From NCBI GenBank assembly GCA_900541555.1, contig UQKE01000001.1, positions 45,239 through 109,238 of the forward strand: a DNA stretch of 64,000 nucleotides, given 5' to 3'. Position 1 is the first letter of the stretch, and each line of letters opens with the position of its first letter. This document shows positions 27,296-36,653 of this stretch, piece by piece. The position numbers were made by a program, and so were the translations under genes. Under the pieces are notes generated by a model. It worked only from the letters and a program-made list of their open reading frames with translations, was not told the DNA's origin and made no database searches. The DNA comes from an uncultured Porphyromonadaceae bacterium (GTDB lineage Bacteria; Bacteroidota; Bacteroidia; Bacteroidales; Muribaculaceae).

Positions 27296-28870
27296 TTAAT
27301 TTACTTTGTTTAAATCGCTTTTCGACTTCTTGGAAATTTGTTTTGCCATGATGCAAATGTCGGCTGCCAAAAGTGCCGTGAATATGACGGCAAAAATCCA
27401 AAATGTGGTTTGCACGTAGCTTGTGCTCAAATCGGATATGGCAATGCTGTTGGGCATTAAGTCTTGGATGGTCCAAGGCTGCCGGCCTACTTCGGCAACA
27501 ATCCACCCGCTTACGCTGCATATATAGGCGAGGGGTATCGACAGTATGGCCAAGCGGCAGAATTGCTTATGCCATCGGGCGTTTAGAAATTTTTCTTGAC
27601 GATAGGCGAGCAAAAGCGCTACGAGCAAGAATAGAAGCAGGTAGCTGCCAAGAATGACCATGACGCGGAAAGAATAGAACGTCAATGCGACGTCGGGAAC
27701 TGCTTCTTCGGGAGAGTTGAGATAGCCATAACCGAAATATTTGAAGTCTTTTTGCAATTCTGCTTTTAATTCGTTTGCAGTTTCATTGTCGCCGTTTTGC
27801 CGGGCTTCTTCAAATTCTTTTAGAATGGCACGGGCTTGTTGTCCGCGCCGGATGCGTTCTTCATAGGAAATTGTATTGAGCGGTTGTCCTTCGGGAGTGA
27901 ACGAACGTCCGGCGATAATGTCGTTGATGCCCGGGATGAAAGCATCTTTGTCGTGGGTGGCAAGAATCGACAAGCCGTATGGGATAGAGATGTCGAAGTG
28001 GTAAGGATCAAGATTGTCGCCCGGCTTTTTCTCGCTGTTGATAATGCCGAATGCCACGATGTCTTGCCCTTGCTTGCCATCGTAGAGGCCTTCCATTGCC
28101 GCTAATTTCATCGGTTGATGTTTTGCCACGGTTATGGCGGAGCCGTCGCCGGTTGCCACCGTAAGCACAATCCCGATTAATCCGATCCATCCGCCTATTT
28201 TAAGACTGCGGAAGCAATGTTCGATATTGCGTTTTTTTATGAGCATCCAGCAACTGATCCCGGCAACGAATGTTCCGGCCAACGCCCAACCGCTGAATAC
28301 GGTGTGGAAAAATTTATAAATAGCAGTGGGCGAAGATACAATCGCCCAAAAATCGATCATTTCGTTTCTCATCGTTTCCGGATTGAATTCCATGCCGACA
28401 GGATTTTGCATCCATGCGTTGGCAATAAGTATCCATAATGCGGAGATGGCAGCTCCGATGGCTGTCAGCCAAGTGGAAGCGAGATGGAATTTGGGGTTGA
28501 CTTTTTTCCAGCCGAAAAACATGACGGCAATGAAAGTCGATTCCATAAAGAAGGCAAGAATGCCTTCAATGGCAAGGGGCGCGCCGAAAATATCACCGAC
28601 AAACCAACTGTAATTTGACCAATTTGTGCCAAATTCAAATTCGAGAATAATGCCGGTGGCAACGCCGATGGCGAAGTTGATGCCAAACAGTAGCATCCAG
28701 AATTTTGTAGTGGCAAGCCATTTTTCGCTTTTGGTGCGGAAGTAGATGGTTTCCATGACAGCGACGATGATGCCAAGCCCTAATGTCAGGGGAACAAACA
28801 GCCAATGGTATATGGCTGTCAACGCGAATTGCGCTCTTGACCAATCTACGACATTAATTAAATCGTTCAT
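27296..28870 (-). CDS. cydA: Cytochrome bd ubiquinol oxidase, subunit I
   Basis: The 524-residue membrane subunit binds haems b558, b595 and d and the quinol site. His22 (AIYHWLFVPLTLG) matches the N-terminal haem ligand. The conserved segments FAIGVATGIILEFEFGTNW, MQNPVGMEFN and GWIVAEVGRQPWTIQ are all present. The periplasmic Q-loop region (from GINDIIAGRSFTPEG, through the Glu/Gln/Arg-rich stretch to PEEAVPD) is intact. It lies between a DUF4492 gene and cydB, the standard Bacteroidota order. Confidence 0.98.
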   Translation of the reverse strand: MNDLINVVDWSRAQFALTAIYHWLFVPLTLGLGIIVAVMETIYFRTKSEKWLATTKFWMLLFGINFAIGVATGIILEFEFGTNWSNYSWFVGDIFGAPLAIEGILAFFMESTFIAVMFFGWKKVNPKFHLASTWLTAIGAAISALWILIANAWMQNPVGMEFNPETMRNEMIDFWAIVSSPTAIYKFFHTVFSGWALAGTFVAGISCWMLIKKRNIEHCFRSLKIGGWIGLIGIVLTVATGDGSAITVAKHQPMKLAAMEGLYDGKQGQDIVAFGIINSEKKPGDNLDPYHFDISIPYGLSILATHDKDAFIPGINDIIAGRSFTPEGQPLNTISYEERIRRGQQARAILKEFEEARQNGDNETANELKAELQKDFKYFGYGYLNSPEEAVPDVALTFYSFRVMVILGSYLLLFLLVALLLAYRQEKFLNARWHKQFCRLAILSIPLAYICSVSGWIVAEVGRQPWTIQDLMPNSIAISDLSTSYVQTTFWIFAVIFTALLAADICIMAKQISKKSKSDLNKVN

Positions 28871-28897
28871 GATATGTTTGAATTTGAGTTATATAAT

Positions 28898-29137
28898 TTA
28901 ATTGCGCTGTATCATTTCGGTTCTCACATATTTTGCTTTTTCGTCGTCGGTTTTGTTTTTCAAGCTAAGGAAATCAGGGAAGAAAAATAGTTTGAGAACG
29001 GCAAAAATGATGAATAATTTGATTAAAATGACGAGCCATAAGGTTTTGCCTACGGTCATGTTTCGAAAGCCATCAACATAAAAGTTGATGATTTTGGAAA
29101 AAATATTAGGTTTACTCCTTGTGTCTTCGGTGTGCAT
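28898..29137 (-). CDS. DUF4492 small membrane protein of the cyd operon
   Basis: The 79-residue protein has one predicted membrane helix (about residues 30-55, TLWLVILIKLFIIFAVLKLFFF) following a conserved FYVDGFRNMTVGK motif. DUF4492 proteins are typically encoded directly upstream of cydA in Bacteroidota and Campylobacterota. They probably act as small accessory subunits or assembly factors of the bd oxidase, but this is inferred from context. The gene ends 27 bases before cydA. Confidence 0.9.
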   Translation of the reverse strand: MHTEDTRSKPNIFSKIINFYVDGFRNMTVGKTLWLVILIKLFIIFAVLKLFFFPDFLSLKNKTDDEKAKYVRTEMIQRN

Positions 29138-29160
29138 TGCACAGTTGCGTCATAATTTTT

Positions 29161-29201
29161 ACAAACTTACGGAAAAATCCGTGTTTTTTACGTAAGTTTG
29201 T
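29161..29201. promoter_or_regulatory. Palindromic divergent promoter between cyd operon and DUF4494
   Basis: ACAAACTTACG (29161-29171) and CGTAAGTTTGT (29191-29201) form a perfect 11-base inverted repeat with 19 bases between. Each arm contains TAAGTTTG, a TAnnTTTG box, facing outward: 29193-29200 for the plus-strand gene and 29162-29169 for the cyd operon. The two promoters are therefore mirror images. A dimeric regulator could bind here; that is inference. Confidence 0.7.
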
Positions 29202-29225
29202 CATGAAATTAAATAGAAGTATAAA

Positions 29226-29678
29226 ATGGCTACATGGTTTGAATGTAAAGTAAAATATGACAAGTTGGCGGAAAATGGCCAGCAGAAAACAGTGACAGAA
29301 CCTTATTTGGTTGACGCTTTGTCTTTTACAGAGGCAGAAGCGCGAATCATAGAAGAAATAACGCCGTTTATTTCCGGCGAATTCAAGGTCACAGCCGTGA
29401 AGCGCACCAATATCGCTGAAATATTTTGGAATGAAGCAGGCGATCGGTGGTATAAGGTGAAAGTGAATTTCATTACAATCGACGAGAAAACGGCCGTGGA
29501 AAAGAAAACGGCGAATTTCATCATGGTGCAAGCCGAAGATTTCAAATCGGCATTTGAGAATTTCATGGCAGGCATGAAAGGCACAATGTCGGATTTTGAG
29601 ATTGCGTCAATCACAGAAACCCTGATTATGGATGTTTACAAGGAAAATCTTGGAGATGCCGAAGGGTCGGAGAAATGA
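29226..29678 (+). CDS. DUF4494 family protein
   Basis: The 150-residue cytoplasmic protein matches the DUF4494 family of Bacteroidota (MATWFECKVKYDKL, then PYLVDALSFTEAEARI, and FWNEAGDRWYKVKVNFITIDEKT). It has an alternating beta/alpha pattern and no signal or membrane segment. Function is unknown. The stop overlaps the start of yggS by four bases, so they are translationally coupled, a conserved pairing in the order. Confidence 0.9.
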   Translation: MATWFECKVKYDKLAENGQQKTVTEPYLVDALSFTEAEARIIEEITPFISGEFKVTAVKRTNIAEIFWNEAGDRWYKVKVNFITIDEKTAVEKKTANFIMVQAEDFKSAFENFMAGMKGTMSDFEIASITETLIMDVYKENLGDAEGSEK

Positions 29679-30349
29679 TTGATGTCGCGAAAAATATAGC
29701 AGAAATTCGTTGTTCGCTGCCTGCCGGTGTCGTGTTGGTGGCTGTGTCGAAATTCCATTCTGAAGATGTCATTTTGGAGGCATATCGCGCAGGGCAAAGA
29801 GTCTTTGGCGAAAGCAGGGCGCAGGAATTTGTCAAGAAAGCTTCTGCATTGCCTGCCGATATTGAATGGCATTTTATCGGGCATTTGCAGACAAACAAAG
29901 TGCGCATGATTCTTCCGCATGTGGCAATGATACAAAGCGTCGACAGCGAAAAATTGTTGTCGGTCATAGATGCGGAAAGCGCGAGAATCGGCAAAACGAC
30001 GGATGTGTTGCTTGAATTGCATGTGGCACAAGAAGAGTCGAAGTATGGCTTTTCCATGGAGAATTGCCGGAAAATTGCGACATGCGAGACAAGCCTTTCC
30101 AAATATGAGCATGTGCGAGTTCGAGGTGTCATGGGCATGGCTACAAATGTCGACGATGAAGAGGAAATACGAAAAGAATTCAAGCAAATTCGGGAAGCGT
30201 TTGCTCTTTTGAAGTCCGGCGTTATGGCAGATGCACCATATTTCAACGTCGTCAGCATGGGCATGAGCCATGACTATCCGATTGCAGTGGAAGAGGGTAG
30301 TACGATGGTAAGAGTCGGCAGCCGCATTTTCGGCGAAAGACAATATTGA
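29675..30349 (+). CDS. YggS-family PLP homeostasis protein
   Basis: The 224-residue protein is a single-domain PLP-binding TIM barrel like the N-terminal half of alanine racemase. Lys26 in LVAVSKFHSED is the PLP lysine. Conserved HFIGHLQTNKVR, GFSMENC and VVSMGMSHDYPIAVEEGSTMVRVGSRIFG are all seen. YggS proteins control vitamin B6 and amino-acid pools rather than catalysing a known reaction. It overlaps DUF4494 by four bases. Confidence 0.97.
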   Translation: MIDVAKNIAEIRCSLPAGVVLVAVSKFHSEDVILEAYRAGQRVFGESRAQEFVKKASALPADIEWHFIGHLQTNKVRMILPHVAMIQSVDSEKLLSVIDAESARIGKTTDVLLELHVAQEESKYGFSMENCRKIATCETSLSKYEHVRVRGVMGMATNVDDEEEIRKEFKQIREAFALLKSGVMADAPYFNVVSMGMSHDYPIAVEEGSTMVRVGSRIFGERQY

Positions 30350-30384
30350 AAATTAATTATTAACGTTAAAGTCATAATAGAAAA

Positions 30385-31905
30385 ATGGGACAAGAAAAAA
30401 AGAATTATACATTGCCGATTATCGTAATGTATTTCATGTTCGCGATGATTTCTTTTGTAACGGGATTTCAGAATCCGTTTGGAATCATTTTAAAGGAACA
30501 ATTCGATCTGACTAATTTTGAGTCGCAATTGGGGAATGCTGCCAATTTTATAGCTTATGCTTTCATGGGCATACCGGCAGGCTTGATTCTCCAAAAGAAA
30601 GGGTATCGCTTTTCGTCGATAGCGGCAGTGCTTGTCGGGTTGGCAGGCGTGGCATTGATGTTTTTGTCGAGCACGCTTGATTCCGGAGTCTTTGCCGTTT
30701 ATTTGATTGGCGCGTTTGTGGCAGGCTTCTCGATGTGTATGCTGAACACGGTTGTCAATCCAATGCTGAATACGCTTGGCGGAGGCGGCAAGAAAGGCAA
30801 TCAACTTTTGCAATTTGGCGGCGCTGCCAATTCGCTTGCTGCAACGATTTGCCCGGTGCTTGTCGGTTACTTGATGGGCAGCACGCTGAAAGGGCTTACG
30901 TTGGAGGCTGCCCGTCCGGCTCTTTATATTGCGATGGGTATTTTTGCATTTGCATTGATCGTGTTGTTTTTCTCCAAATTGCCCGAGCCTCTCTTGGAGG
31001 AAGCTAAACGCAATGAAGGGAAGGCAACGGAGAAAGCAACCATTGGCGGAGCTTTGAAGTATCGTCATTTCACATTGGGCGTGTTGGCCATTTTCCTTTA
31101 TGTCGGGATAGAAGTGGGCATTCCGAACATGGCGAATTTGTACATGACGACTCAAACCAAGGAAGAAGCGCAAGCTACGGTCGACGAATACAACAAACAG
31201 CAATCGGATGCTGCATATCTTGCAACGCTTCAAGCACAAGATCAAGCGAATGCGGAGGCATTGGCAGCATATCAACTTGATAAGACGAAATATACGGAAG
31301 AAGAGGCCAATGCGCTGATCCAGTATGAGAATCAAGTGATAGGAGAGAAGCAATATGCTGCTTCAAATGCAATTGTGCAAGGCGACAAAGAGCCCGGCAA
31401 AGGAATGAATCCCTCGGCTGCCGGCTCGCTTGTGGGAATGTACTGGTTGCTGATGCTTGTCGGTCGTTTGGTCGGTGGTTCTTTAGGTTCCAAGTTCTCA
31501 AGCAGGGGACAACTTACGACTGTGGCGACAATCGCGATTTTGTTCTTGCTCTGTGCGATGTTTATGCCCGACAAGCAGATATTGATACCCGGATTTGAAA
31601 ATATGTCGTTCACGATGATTGAAGCTCCGGTTTGCGTATTGTTCTTCATACTCTGTGGATTGTGTACTTCCGTGATGTGGGGAGGTATCTTCAATCTTGC
31701 AGTGGAAGGTCTTGGCAAGTATACGGCAGTCGCTTCCGGTTTCTTCATGGTGATGGTATGCGGTGGCGGAATATTGCCGTTGATTCAAGGCGCTGTTGCC
31801 GATGTGGCCGGATATTTGTCGAGCTATTGGGTATTGGCAGCGGCTGTCGGCTACTTGTTGTTCTACGCTCAAATTGGAAGCCGTGCGAAGAAAGCAAAAG
31901 CATAA
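30385..31905 (+). CDS. FucP/GluP-like sugar:H+ symporter (MFS) with an enlarged central loop
   Basis: The 506-residue protein has about twelve membrane segments and the N-terminal pattern of the fucose/glucose-galactose permease family (FMFAMISFVTGFQNPFGIILKEQFDLTNFESQLGNAANFIAYAFMGIPAG). A hydrophilic, Gln/Ala/Glu-rich insert at about residues 257-340 interrupts the second half, between GIPNMANLYMTT and GMNPSAAGSLVGMYWLLMLVGR. Family members of about 400-430 residues lack it. The sugar is not identifiable from sequence. A bidirectional terminator follows. Confidence 0.88.
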   Translation: MGQEKKNYTLPIIVMYFMFAMISFVTGFQNPFGIILKEQFDLTNFESQLGNAANFIAYAFMGIPAGLILQKKGYRFSSIAAVLVGLAGVALMFLSSTLDSGVFAVYLIGAFVAGFSMCMLNTVVNPMLNTLGGGGKKGNQLLQFGGAANSLAATICPVLVGYLMGSTLKGLTLEAARPALYIAMGIFAFALIVLFFSKLPEPLLEEAKRNEGKATEKATIGGALKYRHFTLGVLAIFLYVGIEVGIPNMANLYMTTQTKEEAQATVDEYNKQQSDAAYLATLQAQDQANAEALAAYQLDKTKYTEEEANALIQYENQVIGEKQYAASNAIVQGDKEPGKGMNPSAAGSLVGMYWLLMLVGRLVGGSLGSKFSSRGQLTTVATIAILFLLCAMFMPDKQILIPGFENMSFTMIEAPVCVLFFILCGLCTSVMWGGIFNLAVEGLGKYTAVASGFFMVMVCGGGILPLIQGAVADVAGYLSSYWVLAAAVGYLLFYAQIGSRAKKAKA

Positions 31906-31923
31906 TAATTCTGGCTTGCGATA

Positions 31924-31965
31924 AAAAAGTGAGGGCAGCTTTTTCAAGCTGCCCTCACTTTTTAT
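31924..31965. terminator. Bidirectional terminator between MFS gene and rpoD
   Basis: AAGTGAGGGCAGCTT and AAGCTGCCCTCACTT form a perfect stem with a short loop, flanked by A and T runs, between convergent genes. Confidence 0.93.
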
Positions 31966-31986
31966 TGTTGCCAATTAAATTGTTTG

Positions 31987-32847
31987 TTAATCTCCCAAAT
32001 AGGATTTCAGCAATCGGCTTTTCTGTCCTTTGAGTTTGCGGATTGCTTTTTCTTTGATTTGGCGCACACGTTCGCGTGTCAAATCGAATTTTGCGCCAAT
32101 CTCTTCCAATGTCATTTCTTGGCATCCGATTCCGAAGAACATTTTTAGAATCTCACGTTCGCGATCTTGCAATTGGTTGAGAGCTCTGTCGACTTCTTTG
32201 GAAAGGGATTCTTGATTGAGCGAATAATCGGCCATCGGAGAATCTTCGTTTGTGAGAACATCCAACAAGCTGTTGTCCTCGCCTTCTACAAAAGGCGCGT
32301 CCATTGAAATGTGGCGTCCGGACACTTTGAGCGTATCGGAAATTTTGTCGACAGGAATATCCAATTGGTTTGCCAGTTCTTCTGCCGACGGACGACGTTC
32401 GTTTTCTTGTTCGAATTTGGAGAGGGCTTTGCTGATTTTGTTCAGCGAGCCTACCTGATTGAGCGGAAGGCGGACAATTCTCGATTGTTCGGCCAATGCT
32501 TGCAAAATGGATTGACGTATCCACCAAACTGCGTAGGAGATAAATTTAAAACCTCTCGTTTCGTCAAATTTTTGAGCTGCTTTGATGAGCCCTAAATTGC
32601 CTTCGTTGATCAAGTCAGGAAGGCTTAATCCTTGATTCTGATACTGTTTTGCTACCGATACGACGAACCGCAAATTGGCACGTGTCAATTTTTCCAATGC
32701 GGCATGGTCGCCATTTCGAATGCGTTGAGCTAATTCAACTTCCTCTTCGACTGATATTAAATCTTCCCGTCCAATTTCTTGTAAATACTTGTCTAACGAT
32801 GCGCTTTCGCGGTTTGTAATTGATTTTGTAATCTTTAATTGTCTCAT
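31987..32847 (-). CDS. rpoD: Primary sigma factor (sigma-ABfr type)
   Basis: The 286-residue protein is the short Bacteroidota form of RpoD, lacking most of region 1.1. Regions are visible in order: 1.2 ([26 protein letters not shown]), 2.1-2.4 ([53 protein letters not shown]), 3 ([11 protein letters not shown] ... RRPSAEELA) and 4 ([27 protein letters not shown]). This sigma recognises the TTG/TAnnTTTG promoters found throughout the window, including those proposed in the CRISPR repeats. Confidence 0.97.
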   Translation of the reverse strand: MRQLKITKSITNRESASLDKYLQEIGREDLISVEEEVELAQRIRNGDHAALEKLTRANLRFVVSVAKQYQNQGLSLPDLINEGNLGLIKAAQKFDETRGFKFISYAVWWIRQSILQALAEQSRIVRLPLNQVGSLNKISKALSKFEQENERRPSAEELANQLDIPVDKISDTLKVSGRHISMDAPFVEGEDNSLLDVLTNEDSPMADYSLNQESLSKEVDRALNQLQDREREILKMFFGIGCQEMTLEEIGAKFDLTRERVRQIKEKAIRKLKGQKSRLLKSYLGD

Positions 32848-32887
32848 TTACTATATCGAAGTTTTTAAAAAAGGGTCGTTTTTGCCT

Positions 32888-32896
32888 GCAAAGGTA
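32888..32896 (-). promoter_or_regulatory. -7 box upstream of rpoD
   Basis: On the minus strand it reads TACCTTTGC, a perfect TAnnTTTG, about 40 bases before the ATG at 32847. Confidence 0.6.
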
Positions 32897-32973
32897 AAAC
32901 ATTTTTTTCGATTTAGAGCTCTCTTGAATTCTAAAATCGACACATGTATATTCTTAAAATCTGAAATAAAACA

Positions 32974-33008
32974 AACGAATAGCGGCTATGGTTCAGCCGC
33001 TATTCGTT
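32974..33008 (-). terminator. Terminator of the DegQ-like protease gene
   Basis: AACGAATAGCGGCT (32974-32987) pairs perfectly with AGCCGCTATTCGTT (32995-33008). On the minus strand it is followed by a T-rich stretch. Confidence 0.92.
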
Positions 33009-33035
33009 AATTTTTGAAAATAGGCGCGATGAGCG

Positions 33036-34526
33036 TCAATTTTCTTCCTCGTAGAGGGGAACTGCGAAGTAGACGCGTTTTCCTGTCGGTTGCAATCCTT
33101 TGATGATCATCACCTTGTCGGCATCTTGGCTGCGCATGATTTCATCGTAGATGTTTTCGACGTCGTCTTGCGAATCGACAGGCATATTGTTGATTTCAAG
33201 TATGATCAACCCTTCTTTAATTCCTGCATTTTTGAAAATGCCGTCGGTGAGACCCGTCACTTCTACTCCGTGGCTGATATGCAATGCTTCTTTTGTGTCG
33301 TTGCTTAGTTTCAAGAAGGCACATCCGAGGGCTGTGAAGTCGGTGCGTTTGTTGATTGAAGTGCCGCCTTGGGAATTTTTGAAAACGACTGTCACAGTCT
33401 TCGCTTTATTGTTGCGATAGAATTTCACGGTAGCCTTGTCGCCCGGAGAGAATCGGCTGATTGTCTCTTGCATGTCGGCAGTGCCGGAGATGCGTGTGTC
33501 GTTGATGGCTACGATGACATCGCCTTTTTCGATTCCTGCTTCTTTTGCCGCGCTTTGGTCTTGCACTTCAGCTACATAGATGCCTTTTGTCACTTCCGTT
33601 ATGTTTTCTTTTTCGCAAAGGGAGGGCGTCAACTCTACGAACGAGATGCCCAGCAATGCCCGTTGCACTGTGCCGTATTGGCGCAAGTCGGTGACTACTT
33701 TTTTGACGATGGATGTCGGGATTGCAAATGCATATCCGCTATAATCGCCTGTTCGGGAATATATTAATGTATTGATTCCGACCAATTCGCCTCTTGTGTT
33801 GACCAATGCGCCGCCACTGTTTCCTTGGTTGACCACAGCATCTGTTTGGATGAAAGATTCAATTCCCATTTGCTGGTTATGGGAGATTGAGGACACATTT
33901 CGCGCTTTCGCGCTGACGATGCCGGCTGTGACGGTCGATGTGAATCCAAACGGGTTGCCGACAGCAAGAACCCATTCGCCAACTTTCAGTTCGTCGGAGT
34001 CTCCGAATGTAATGAAAGTGAGGTCTTTTGCATCGATTTTCAGCAATGCGAGGTCCGTGTTTGAATCGGTGCCGATGATGGTGGCATTGTATTTTTTGTT
34101 GTCGTTAAGCGTGACTTCCAATTTTTCTGCACCTTCCACGACGTGGTTGTTGGTGACAATATATCCGTCGTTGCTGATGATTACGCCCGAACCCAATCCG
34201 AGAGGCTGTGGCTGCGCGTCGCGTTGCCGGCGTTGTTGCCTGCTGCCAAAATCAGGACCGAAAAAGAATTCGAAAAACGGATCGTTGAAGCCTTGCATCC
34301 TGCTTTGTCGAGGAGTTGCAAAACTCTGGATGCTGACAACGCAGTTGATTGTATTTTCTGCTGCTTTTGTGAAATCGATTGGCGCAGTTGAACTCGAAAC
34401 GGCTGTCCGAATGAAGTTTTGACTATCAGCATAGTTGCTCTCGCTATTTCCGGCATAGGACGGCATTGAAATCAAAGCCGTTGCTGCTAAGATAGTTGCC
34501 TGAAAAGATATTCTATTTTTCTTCAT
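33036..34526 (-). CDS. HtrA/DegQ-type periplasmic serine protease
   Basis: The ATG at 34526 is chosen because it begins a signal peptide (MKKNRISFQATILAATALISMPSYA). The 496-residue protein has a trypsin-like domain with triad His128 (TNNHVVEG), Asp158 (SNTDLALL) and Ser237 (NQGNSGGA). Two PDZ domains follow (about 290-385 and 400-495). It degrades or refolds misfolded proteins in the periplasm. A Gln/Arg-rich LA-loop (SRQQRRQRDAQPQ) precedes the protease core. An inverted repeat CGTTAA-TT-TTAACG (34567-34580) lies upstream and could be a control site, since htrA genes are usually stress-induced. Confidence 0.95.
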   Translation of the reverse strand: MKKNRISFQATILAATALISMPSYAGNSESNYADSQNFIRTAVSSSTAPIDFTKAAENTINCVVSIQSFATPRQSRMQGFNDPFFEFFFGPDFGSRQQRRQRDAQPQPLGLGSGVIISNDGYIVTNNHVVEGAEKLEVTLNDNKKYNATIIGTDSNTDLALLKIDAKDLTFITFGDSDELKVGEWVLAVGNPFGFTSTVTAGIVSAKARNVSSISHNQQMGIESFIQTDAVVNQGNSGGALVNTRGELVGINTLIYSRTGDYSGYAFAIPTSIVKKVVTDLRQYGTVQRALLGISFVELTPSLCEKENITEVTKGIYVAEVQDQSAAKEAGIEKGDVIVAINDTRISGTADMQETISRFSPGDKATVKFYRNNKAKTVTVVFKNSQGGTSINKRTDFTALGCAFLKLSNDTKEALHISHGVEVTGLTDGIFKNAGIKEGLIILEINNMPVDSQDDVENIYDEIMRSQDADKVMIIKGLQPTGKRVYFAVPLYEEEN

Positions 34527-34627
34527 AATAGAGATGTTAAAAAGTTGTCTAATTAGCAATTCTAATCGTTAATTTTAACGATTCACGCGTCTAAATTACT
34601 GCTATTTTTTTTAGTATGGCAACAATA

Positions 34628-34651
34628 AACCTCATATTTAAGTTTAATTAA
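34628..34651. repeat. Inverted repeat between DUF695 and htrA genes
   Basis: The palindrome GTTTAATTAAAC sits inside a longer imperfect inverted repeat bounded by CTCAT and ATGAG. It lies after the DUF695 gene and before the htrA gene, both on the minus strand. It could be a weak terminator. Confidence 0.4.
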
Positions 34652-34703
34652 ACAATGAGGTTTGGAATCGAGGTCAAATGCAAACTATTTATAATATGTG
34701 TAG

Positions 34704-35168
34704 TCAATATTTGTCGGTAATGGGGGCTGTTTCGGTAAAGTCTTTCATTTCGTTGTATTCAGCCCAATCGGGATCTTTTTCGGCGTATATGGACAGGGGC
34801 AGCACGTCGAACAAACTTAATGCCTTGTTGAATGCGTATTGAAAATGAGCCGTGTTTCGTGCATAGAAAATCCAGTTGCGTTCGCCTCCGCCGGTGTATA
34901 TGCCGGTGACAACAGCGGATTGTTCTTTTTTGAATGCCGCTAATATGGCATCGTTTACTTTTCCCATTAGCAAGGAATCTTCGAGTGTTGGCATTCCGTT
35001 TTCGAGAGCGTCGTATTTCCATGTGACTTCGATGCGTTCATTGAATTCTTTCGATTCCATGGCTTCTTCGAGGCCTCTTCGCCCCGTCACGATTATTTGG
35101 TATTTTCCGTCTTCGCTTTCTGTCGGGGTTGTCCACCAATCGTCTCCGAATTTGAATTTTCTTTTCAT
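34704..35168 (-). CDS. DUF695 domain protein
   Basis: The start at 35168 is favoured because a perfect promoter box (35189-35197) lies just upstream of it and overlaps the longer alternative frame. The 154-residue protein has no signal peptide. The conserved features VTWKYDALENGMPTLED and GGGERNWIFYARN resemble the DUF695 family, in which a W-x-Y-x(5)-G-x-P segment is shared. Function is unknown. It stands alone between the pgk and htrA genes. Confidence 0.75.
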   Translation of the reverse strand: MKRKFKFGDDWWTTPTESEDGKYQIIVTGRRGLEEAMESKEFNERIEVTWKYDALENGMPTLEDSLLMGKVNDAILAAFKKEQSAVVTGIYTGGGERNWIFYARNTAHFQYAFNKALSLFDVLPLSIYAEKDPDWAEYNEMKDFTETAPITDKY

Positions 35169-35188
35169 ATCTTGATACTGTAAGCAGT

Positions 35189-35197
35189 GCAAAGATA
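35189..35197 (-). promoter_or_regulatory. -7 box for the DUF695 gene
   Basis: It reads TATCTTTGC on the minus strand, 20 bases before the chosen ATG. It sets the start codon by excluding the ATG at 35192. Confidence 0.65.
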
Positions 35198-35247
35198 CTG
35201 CAAATTGCAGACACTTGAAGCATTTGCAAATGGGATTGGAGAAAATG

Positions 35248-35276
35248 AAAAAGCGCAGAGAATTTCTCCGCGCCCT
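35248..35276 (-). terminator. pgk terminator
   Basis: GCGCAGAGAA (35253-35262) pairs with TTCTCCGCGC (35264-35273) with one G-U pair. On the minus strand a T run follows. Confidence 0.75.
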
Positions 35277-35300
35277 TTCATGAATGATTATTGGATTGCG

Positions 35301-36548
35301 TTATCCTTCGATTGCTGCAATTCCGGGAAGGATCTTGCCTTCGATGGCTTCGAGCAATGCGCCGCCGCCGGTCGACACGTAGGAAACTTTGTCGGCAACG
35401 CCGAATTTGTTGACGCATGCGACAGAGTCGCCGCCGCCAACCAATGAGAATGCGCCATTCTTCGTGGCTTCCACGATGGCATCGGCAATGGCACGCGAAC
35501 CGGCTGTGAAGTTGTCGAATTCGAATACGCCGGCAGGACCGTTCCATAGAATTGTTTTTGCATTTTTGATTACTTCTGCGAATGCTTTCCGCGTTTCAGG
35601 ACCGGCATCGAGACCTTCCCATCCATCCGGAATGTTGTTGGCAGGGCAGATTTGCGTGTTGGCGTCGTTGCTGAAGCTGTCGGCAGCTACGCAGTCTGTG
35701 CCGAGAACGAGGTTGATGCCTTTTTCTTTTGCCTTTTTGATGATGTCGAGCGCCAAATCGAGTTTGTCGTCTTCGCAAATGGAAACGCCGATTTTTCCGC
35801 CTTGCGCTTTTGCGAAAGTATAAGTCATTCCTCCGCACAAAATCAGATTGTCGACTTTGTCCATGAGGTTTTCGATGATTCCTATTTTGGTTGAAACTTT
35901 CGAACCGCCCATGATGGCTGTGAACGGACGGCGGATATTGTTAAGCACGTTGTTGACGGCTGTCACTTCTTTTTCCATCAAATAGCCGAGCATTTTGTTG
36001 TCGGTGTCGAAATAGTCGGCAATGACGGCAGTAGAAGCATGTTTGCGATGCGCTGTTCCGAAAGCGTCGTTCACATAGCAATCGGCATAGCTTGCCAATG
36101 TTTTTGCAAATTCTTTTTGGCGTGCTTTCATTTCTTTTTTAGCAGCTTCGTAAGCGGGGTCTTCTTTGTCGATTCCTACCGGTTTGCCTTCTTCTTCCGG
36201 ATAGAAGCGGAGGTTTTCGAGCAAAAGCACTTCGCCCGGTTTCAGTGCGGCAGCGGCATCGGCTGCTTTTGCGCAATCGGGAGCAAATTTCACTTCTGTG
36301 CCAAGGGCAGCTGCAACAGCATCTTTGATTTGTCCGAGCGACATTTTCGGGTTGACTTTGCCTTTCGGCTTGCCCATGTGCGACATGATGATCAAGCTGC
36401 CGCCGTCTGCCAAGATTTTTTTCAATGTAGGGAGCGCGCCGCGAATGCGGGTGTCGTCTGTGATTTTTCCATTTTCATCCAAAGGCACGTTGAAATCAAC
36501 GCGCACGATTGTCTTTTTGCCGGCAAAATTGTATTCTTCTATTTTCAT
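35301..36548 (-). CDS. pgk: Phosphoglycerate kinase
   Basis: Pgk transfers phosphate from 1,3-bisphosphoglycerate to ADP in glycolysis. The 415-residue length is normal. The N-terminal substrate-binding motif ([24 protein letters not shown]), the MSHMGKPKG segment, the hinge, and the C-terminal nucleotide-binding [13 protein letters not shown] are all intact. It is a single-gene unit with its own -7 box (36602-36609) and terminator. Confidence 0.98.
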   Translation of the reverse strand: MKIEEYNFAGKKTIVRVDFNVPLDENGKITDDTRIRGALPTLKKILADGGSLIIMSHMGKPKGKVNPKMSLGQIKDAVAAALGTEVKFAPDCAKAADAAAALKPGEVLLLENLRFYPEEEGKPVGIDKEDPAYEAAKKEMKARQKEFAKTLASYADCYVNDAFGTAHRKHASTAVIADYFDTDNKMLGYLMEKEVTAVNNVLNNIRRPFTAIMGGSKVSTKIGIIENLMDKVDNLILCGGMTYTFAKAQGGKIGVSICEDDKLDLALDIIKKAKEKGINLVLGTDCVAADSFSNDANTQICPANNIPDGWEGLDAGPETRKAFAEVIKNAKTILWNGPAGVFEFDNFTAGSRAIADAIVEATKNGAFSLVGGGDSVACVNKFGVADKVSYVSTGGGALLEAIEGKILPGIAAIEG

Positions 36549-36601
36549 GTTGTTGAAAATTAATTAGTTGTCTTAAATTTATTCGTTCCGTTTTCAGCGG
36601 T

Positions 36602-36609
36602 CAAAGTTA
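36602..36609 (-). promoter_or_regulatory. -7 box upstream of pgk
   Basis: On the minus strand it reads TAACTTTG, about 55 bases before the pgk ATG. Confidence 0.5.
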
Positions 36610-36618
36610 TATAAAGAT

Positions 36619-36649
36619 TTTCAATAAAGGAATTTTTTCTTTATTGAAA
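36619..36649 (-). terminator. Hairpin after pyrF
   Basis: TTTCAATAAAG (36619-36629) pairs perfectly with CTTTATTGAAA (36639-36649). It is AT-rich with a poor T tail, immediately after the pyrF stop and before the pgk promoter. Confidence 0.55.
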
Positions 36650-36653
36650 TTGT

